NCBI GenBank assembly: GCA_008638375.1
Contig: CM018032.1
Location: 8,311,001 to 8,375,000 of the forward strand
DNA: 64,000 nucleotides
Direction of reading: 5' to 3'
DNA from: Nyssa sinensis
Lineage: Eukaryota; Streptophyta; Magnoliopsida; Cornales; Nyssaceae
This document shows, piece after piece, positions 60,212-64,000 of the stretch (within the stretch, counting starts at the first letter, position 1; each line of letters opens with the position of its first letter). The notes under the pieces are model-generated. The model searched no databases, was not told the origin of the DNA, and was given only the letters and a program-made list of their open reading frames with translations. The position numbers and the translations under genes were made by a program.

Positions 60212-60532
60212 TCAATACAATTTGAAGCCTAATGCTTTAAGTTTTAACGTCACCCCATGAAATTTGACTACTAAAAAATAACAGTTGATATTTGTTTTCT
60301 TCCTTTGTTGTTGCCTTATATATTTAGCTAGAAACAAATGGACCCTGTTCCCTCTTTGGATATATTGAGCTACAACCTGATACTTTTTTAATACCTGGTG
60401 TCTCATTTCCACACTAAAGCTCAAAGCATCTTCCCAACGCCCAACTGATATGCTCAAATTTGTAATCAGTGTTAAATAGCTGGGATTTGAACGGTCTTGA
60501 TCCATAATCTTTGTGATCACACACTTCAGCAA
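60212..60532 (-). pseudogene. PPR protein C-terminal (E/E+ motif) remnant
   Basis: The open part reads SYLTLITNLSISVGRWEDAL, then VEMRHQVLKK and IQRGNRVHLFLA. This is the layout of the E and E+ motifs that end plant PLS-type pentatricopeptide proteins, organelle RNA-editing factors. Nothing of the PPR repeats is found upstream on this strand, because the neighbouring DNA encodes a different PPR piece in the opposite orientation. A remnant, not a gene. Confidence 0.6.
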
Positions 60533-60555
60533 CTCTCATTTCCATGAATCTTGCT

Positions 60556-61548
60556 GCTCATTAAATAGTGCTCTTCGTATGTTTGATTATGTGTGAGAGA
60601 AATGTTGTGACATGGAATGCAATGATAGGAGGGTGCGTGAGGAATGGTAATACAAAATCCGCTTCATTTTTGTACGAACTGATGTCAACAAGAACTGGGC
60701 TGACTTGGATTGAAATGGTTGATGGGTTTGCTGGGTGCAAATGTGGTGATTGCTAGGCAGTTGTTTGATCGTGTTCAACCACGTTTGAGGAATGTGGTGA
60801 CATGGATTGACAGGATTGTGATGGTTGAGTGGTATGCTAGCGGTGGGAAGATGGAGGCTGAAAGGGAAGTTTTTGAGGCAATGCCATGTTTTGTGTTCAT
60901 TGATTTCTATACGGAATTTGCTGAACTGGAATTCTTTAATTTCTGGGTATGCTCAAAGCGGATTTTGTGAAGCATTTATTGAAAATTCAATCCGATGAGT
61001 GGTTCAACCAGATGAAGTTACATCACAAGCATTTTATCTGCCTGCGCTCTGATAATTCATAGGAAGAATGAAGGTAAATCAATTCATTCTAAATGGGTTA
61101 GTTGACATGTATGCAAAATGTCCCAATGCAAGATTAATCTTTAAAAGGGAAATCTCCTAAGAATGATGCCTGTTGGAATGCTATGATCTCAGGTTTTGCA
61201 ATTCACGACCAATGTAAGGAGGCTACTGAGTTCTCTGGCAGAATGGAAAACTTGAGTGAGAAGCCAATGACATAACCTCTTACTCTGTTTTATCATCTTG
61301 TGCGCATGGGGGATTTGGAGCGGACATGAAAATTAGAGGCGGCTTAGATCAAGAGAGTGCCAGAGAAACCAAATGACACAATTCTGGGGCATCACGTATG
61401 CCAATTTCACACCACCATGGATATGGCAGACCGGGTGCTGGAAGGGATTAACAAACCAGAATTCTGACACAGATGGTGATGATGAATGACATTATGTGCT
61501 GCTGTCAAATACTTACGCAGCTTCTGATAGATATGAGAAAACCGAAAG
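60556..61548 (+). pseudogene. PPR protein remnant with frameshifts
   Basis: Blocks of pentatricopeptide repeat sequence in changing frames: ERNVVTWNAMIGGCVRNGNT (about 60596-60655), ARQLFDRVQP (about 60755), NVVTWI and an EREVFEAMP block (about 60793-60885). Further weak blocks follow to an E-motif-like end, HYVLLSNTYAASDRYEKTER, at about 61490-61548. At least three frame changes and several stops are needed to read through. The intact ancestor would have been an organelle-targeted RNA-binding protein. I suspect a relation to the E-type PPR family. Confidence 0.65.
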
Positions 61549-62032
61549 GATGAGGATGGTCATAGTGAATAAATGATTTCAAAAAGCACCCAGCTGCAGT
61601 TCAATTATGCTCAGCAGTATCAGGTAGCAATTTTGTGAGAGCACTAGTTGACCAGTCGATACTATCCGGTATCTAACACATTCTGTAGGCCGAAGCCAGA
61701 GCGTGGGGAGTGGTACACTTCAAGTGTGTGTAAATTATGTCTACTGGTAGCAGTCCCTGTTGAGCATTAGACTAATGCTCCTTTGAGCTGGGCATTTCAC
61801 CTGGAAAAGAGGGAGCTTTTGCAGTTCTTCATCCATCAGAATCATTAAGTGGGGGCTGCAAAGATTACTCATCCCCCCCCCCCCCCCCCTGGGGGCGTAT
61901 ATTGTAATTTTTCATTTGTTCTGAGAGACATACATTTTAAGACAAACAAATTGTTCTATACAAACTCTCTTTCTTTTCTGTTAACTTACATTGTAGGAAT
62001 CATGCAATCTAAATTTAGAGAAAATCTCCTGA
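61549..62032. other. Intergenic with a long poly-C run
   Basis: 61869-61887 is a C homopolymer followed by TGGGGG. The part next to 62032 should carry the 3' UTR of the minus-strand PsbP-domain gene. No other gene seen. Confidence 0.6.
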
Positions 62033-63290
62033 TCAGATGACGCGGAAAGAGTTGGTTATTTTTTTCAAATCGTTGTAGTGCCTCTTCCATTGAAGACCTA
62101 AAAAAATCAAAATGAGTGAAATTATTCAATCTTTGATGACAGATAAATATTGGAGATGAAGCTTGAGAGTGTAGGGTAAATGTCTATACCACTTCCAGTT
62201 ATATTGAACAAGTAAAGGCGATTTCCAGCGGCAGTTGCTGTGATCAGAGCATGTGGAGGTTCCAACTCAAACATGTAATATTTTCTTCCAGAGTGTTCTG
62301 CTACTTCCATACTTAATACCTTCCCTTCTACATTCTCCCCTATTACTTCAGGTCCAAATGCACTAATCACTCTTTCCGGTGGTCCAATTTGTTCAATTTT
62401 AGCATCATCACCAAGATCTGCACATCATAACAGCAACCAAGATAAATATATGCTCATCAAACTTAATTATTGTATATGTTTGCTTGGATGTGAGACTATA
62501 CAAGGAAAAATAAAACTTGAGAGTTAAGTTTCATTTGATGGATTGAGCAAACTTTTTGAGTTCCTCAACCACACAAGCATCTAAGGACGTTATTCTTGTT
62601 AATCAACTGATGGCTCCAAAAACTTAAGCTGTTAGAGAATGAGTCCACCAGTATATTTCACGTGCAATTCTGTCTTGCACGTGGAGAGTAGAGAGTATAT
62701 GGAGAGATGGCACATTGAAATAACGGAGTATAAGAGTGAGAGTGACAATGAACCCTGAGAAGCTAAAAAAAATTATTTTAGAAACAGATTGGAAAACTTT
62801 AAGAAACTCACAATCTGCAAATCTCAGAACAGGAGCAACGATGACAAACAAGCGTCCTTCCTTAGGACTAGCAAATCTTAAATCAATCTCTGTGCCACCC
62901 AGGTCAGCTATTGATACAGGAACCTGTAACACAGATCAAGAGACTAATTTAGACAAAATGATATTAAGATGTTCAGTAAAAACCAAATCCTGTATCAAAG
63001 GACATCCTGGACAAAAAGTCAGATCAGTTGGACATAAATACAGTTGAATAATTTACTTTGTTATGATTAAAATTGAAGAAACACTTTTAAGCAAGTTGAA
63101 CATGGAACTGAAAGAAGGAAGCTCAAAACTATTGTCAAGCCTGTAGTTCAATGAAGTAGAATGTTACCTCTTCCCAATCTTGAGGCACTGAAAAGGCATA
63201 AGGGATAATTGGACTCCATCCAACACCATGCCCTCCGGACTTCTCATCTGGTCTGCGGTATGTCCTCCAACCTGTCTGAGCATTTATTGA
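62033..63290 (-). CDS. PsbP-domain protein, chloroplast lumen type (PPD4-like), 3' four exons
   Basis: Exons on the minus strand: 63168-63290 (possibly to 63305), 62812-62923, 62190-62417, 62033-62097. All junctions are GT-AG and phases fit, giving about 175 residues and a TGA stop. The product is the PsbP fold: GWRTYRRPDEKSGGHGVGW, then IPYAFSVPQDWEE, IADLGGTEIDLRFASPKEGR, GPEVIGENVEGKVL, ELEPPHALITATAAGNRLYL, and the C-terminal LQWKRHY helix. It lacks the start and transit peptide; the upstream exon is not found before 64000. Members of this family sit in the thylakoid lumen; I recall this sequence type as the PsbP domain-containing protein 4 group, whose exact role is not settled. No break in the visible part. 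Confidence 0.85.
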
Positions 63291-63504
63291 CTGTTGCCTT
63301 AAAAACTAAAACGTAAGCAATGTGATTCAATTTATTTGGCCTTATAAGGTTAAGAATGGGGTAGAACAAGTGACTTTTCACTTTGTAAAGAAATGGGAGT
63401 GTTCAAAGTCTCATTCCAAGCCAAAGTACTAATAGATGTGGCTTTGGCAAGTCAAAACATGATTCGACACCCATGGCTAAGCCATTTTGGCCAAATTTCA
63501 TCGT

Positions 63505-63850
63505 TCCGACCTTCAATTTGACGTTTTACCATTTTTGGGAAAAAATTATTTTTGCAATAACTTTGCGTAGGACAGTCGTTTTGAGCACCGGTTTGTTTCT
63601 ATTTTCCTTTTTTCTTATCTAGTTTTCAATTTTGCGCTCAATTACAAAAAGTCCCAATTTTGATTTTTTCCTTTGATTTTTTCCAAATTTTTCTAATTTC
63701 TTAATTCTATTAGGAGTAGTATAGGAATTAGTGAATTAGTAGTTTACTAATTTGAATTAGTAATATTTTAGCTTTATAAATACAATGTAATAGATAACTT
63801 TTATTAATAATATATCAGATTTCGAATTAGAGATTTGTTCTCTTGTTGGG
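63505..63850 (+). repeat. LTR-like fragment upstream of the PsbP-domain exons
   Basis: Related to 52100-52450 (CTTCAATTTGACGT, GGACAGTC, TATAAATA, then TTGTTCTCTTGTTGGGTAAG). It lies in what would be an intron or 5' region of the PsbP-domain gene. No boundaries or target-site repeat found. Confidence 0.5.
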
Positions 63851-64000
63851 TAAGTAATCCCCACTTACAGATATTGAATTTCTTTGTATCCATTGTTATG
63901 TTTCATGTTGCATCAAAGAATTGGGGGGTTATGGATGGTTTTGGGCTCATTGCAGGGACAGAAATTGCTTCCAAATCTAAATGGACAAAATATAAATTCT
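63851..64000. other. Right edge of window, no gene seen
   Basis: No coding block recognised on either strand. Confidence 0.4.

Overview
The window looks like nuclear DNA of a flowering plant, most likely a eudicot. It is AT-rich, has short exons with GT-AG introns, abundant (TA)n/(GA)n/(CA)n microsatellites, nested Ty3/gypsy and Ty1/copia-type LTR elements, a Mutator-like element, a SWEET-type sugar transporter pair, PPR remnants, a chloroplast PsbP-domain gene and a nuclear tRNA-Leu(UAA). Genes are sparse and repeats dominate. I do not assign a species.

The main structure is a large direct segmental duplication. Copy A runs from before base 1 to about 26,704. Copy B begins somewhere between 26,704 and 28,741 and ends near 46,520. 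Both carry a degenerate Tat/Retand-like gypsy element (1-8571 and 28741-38948) at the same site, with the same ATTTT flank, followed by a six-exon SWEET1-like gene on the minus strand (19059-24107 and 41005-45676). The two SWEET coding sequences differ at five bases by my reading, two of which change an amino acid. Copy A then took several further hits: a solo LTR inside its integrase (1571-2945), a 1.04-kb LTR-containing tandem duplication (6470-8544), a gag-only retrotransposon with 3.46-kb LTRs (8680-17139), a 280-bp intronic tandem duplication, and a Mutator-like element upstream of the SWEET promoter (24485-26453). Copy B is nearly free of later insertions.

Each gypsy element carries, downstream of gag-pol, an array of 30-bp tandem repeats (9 versus 5 copies) and a spliced antisense gene with its own TATA box. 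Most in-frame stops in both elements sit where CAG, CAA or CGA codons are expected, which is what C-to-T decay of methylated DNA would give. Element B appears to sit in the last intron of a small, unrecognised three-exon gene (27662-39080). In copy A the gag-only element has cut into the corresponding last exon.

From 46.5 to 64 kb the DNA is single-copy flank. It holds a solo copia-type LTR (46934-48075), degenerate repeats, a small hAT-like element (52876-53262), a short LTR element with a tRNA-Met primer site (54772-56707), tRNA-Leu(UAA) (57177-57259), two PPR gene remnants in opposite orientations (60.2-61.5 kb), and the 3' four exons of a PsbP-domain gene on the minus strand (62033-63290) whose 5' end lies outside or is not recognisable here. 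Intact genes are the two SWEET copies, the gag of the 8680-17139 element, the tRNA and, as far as visible, the PsbP-domain gene.
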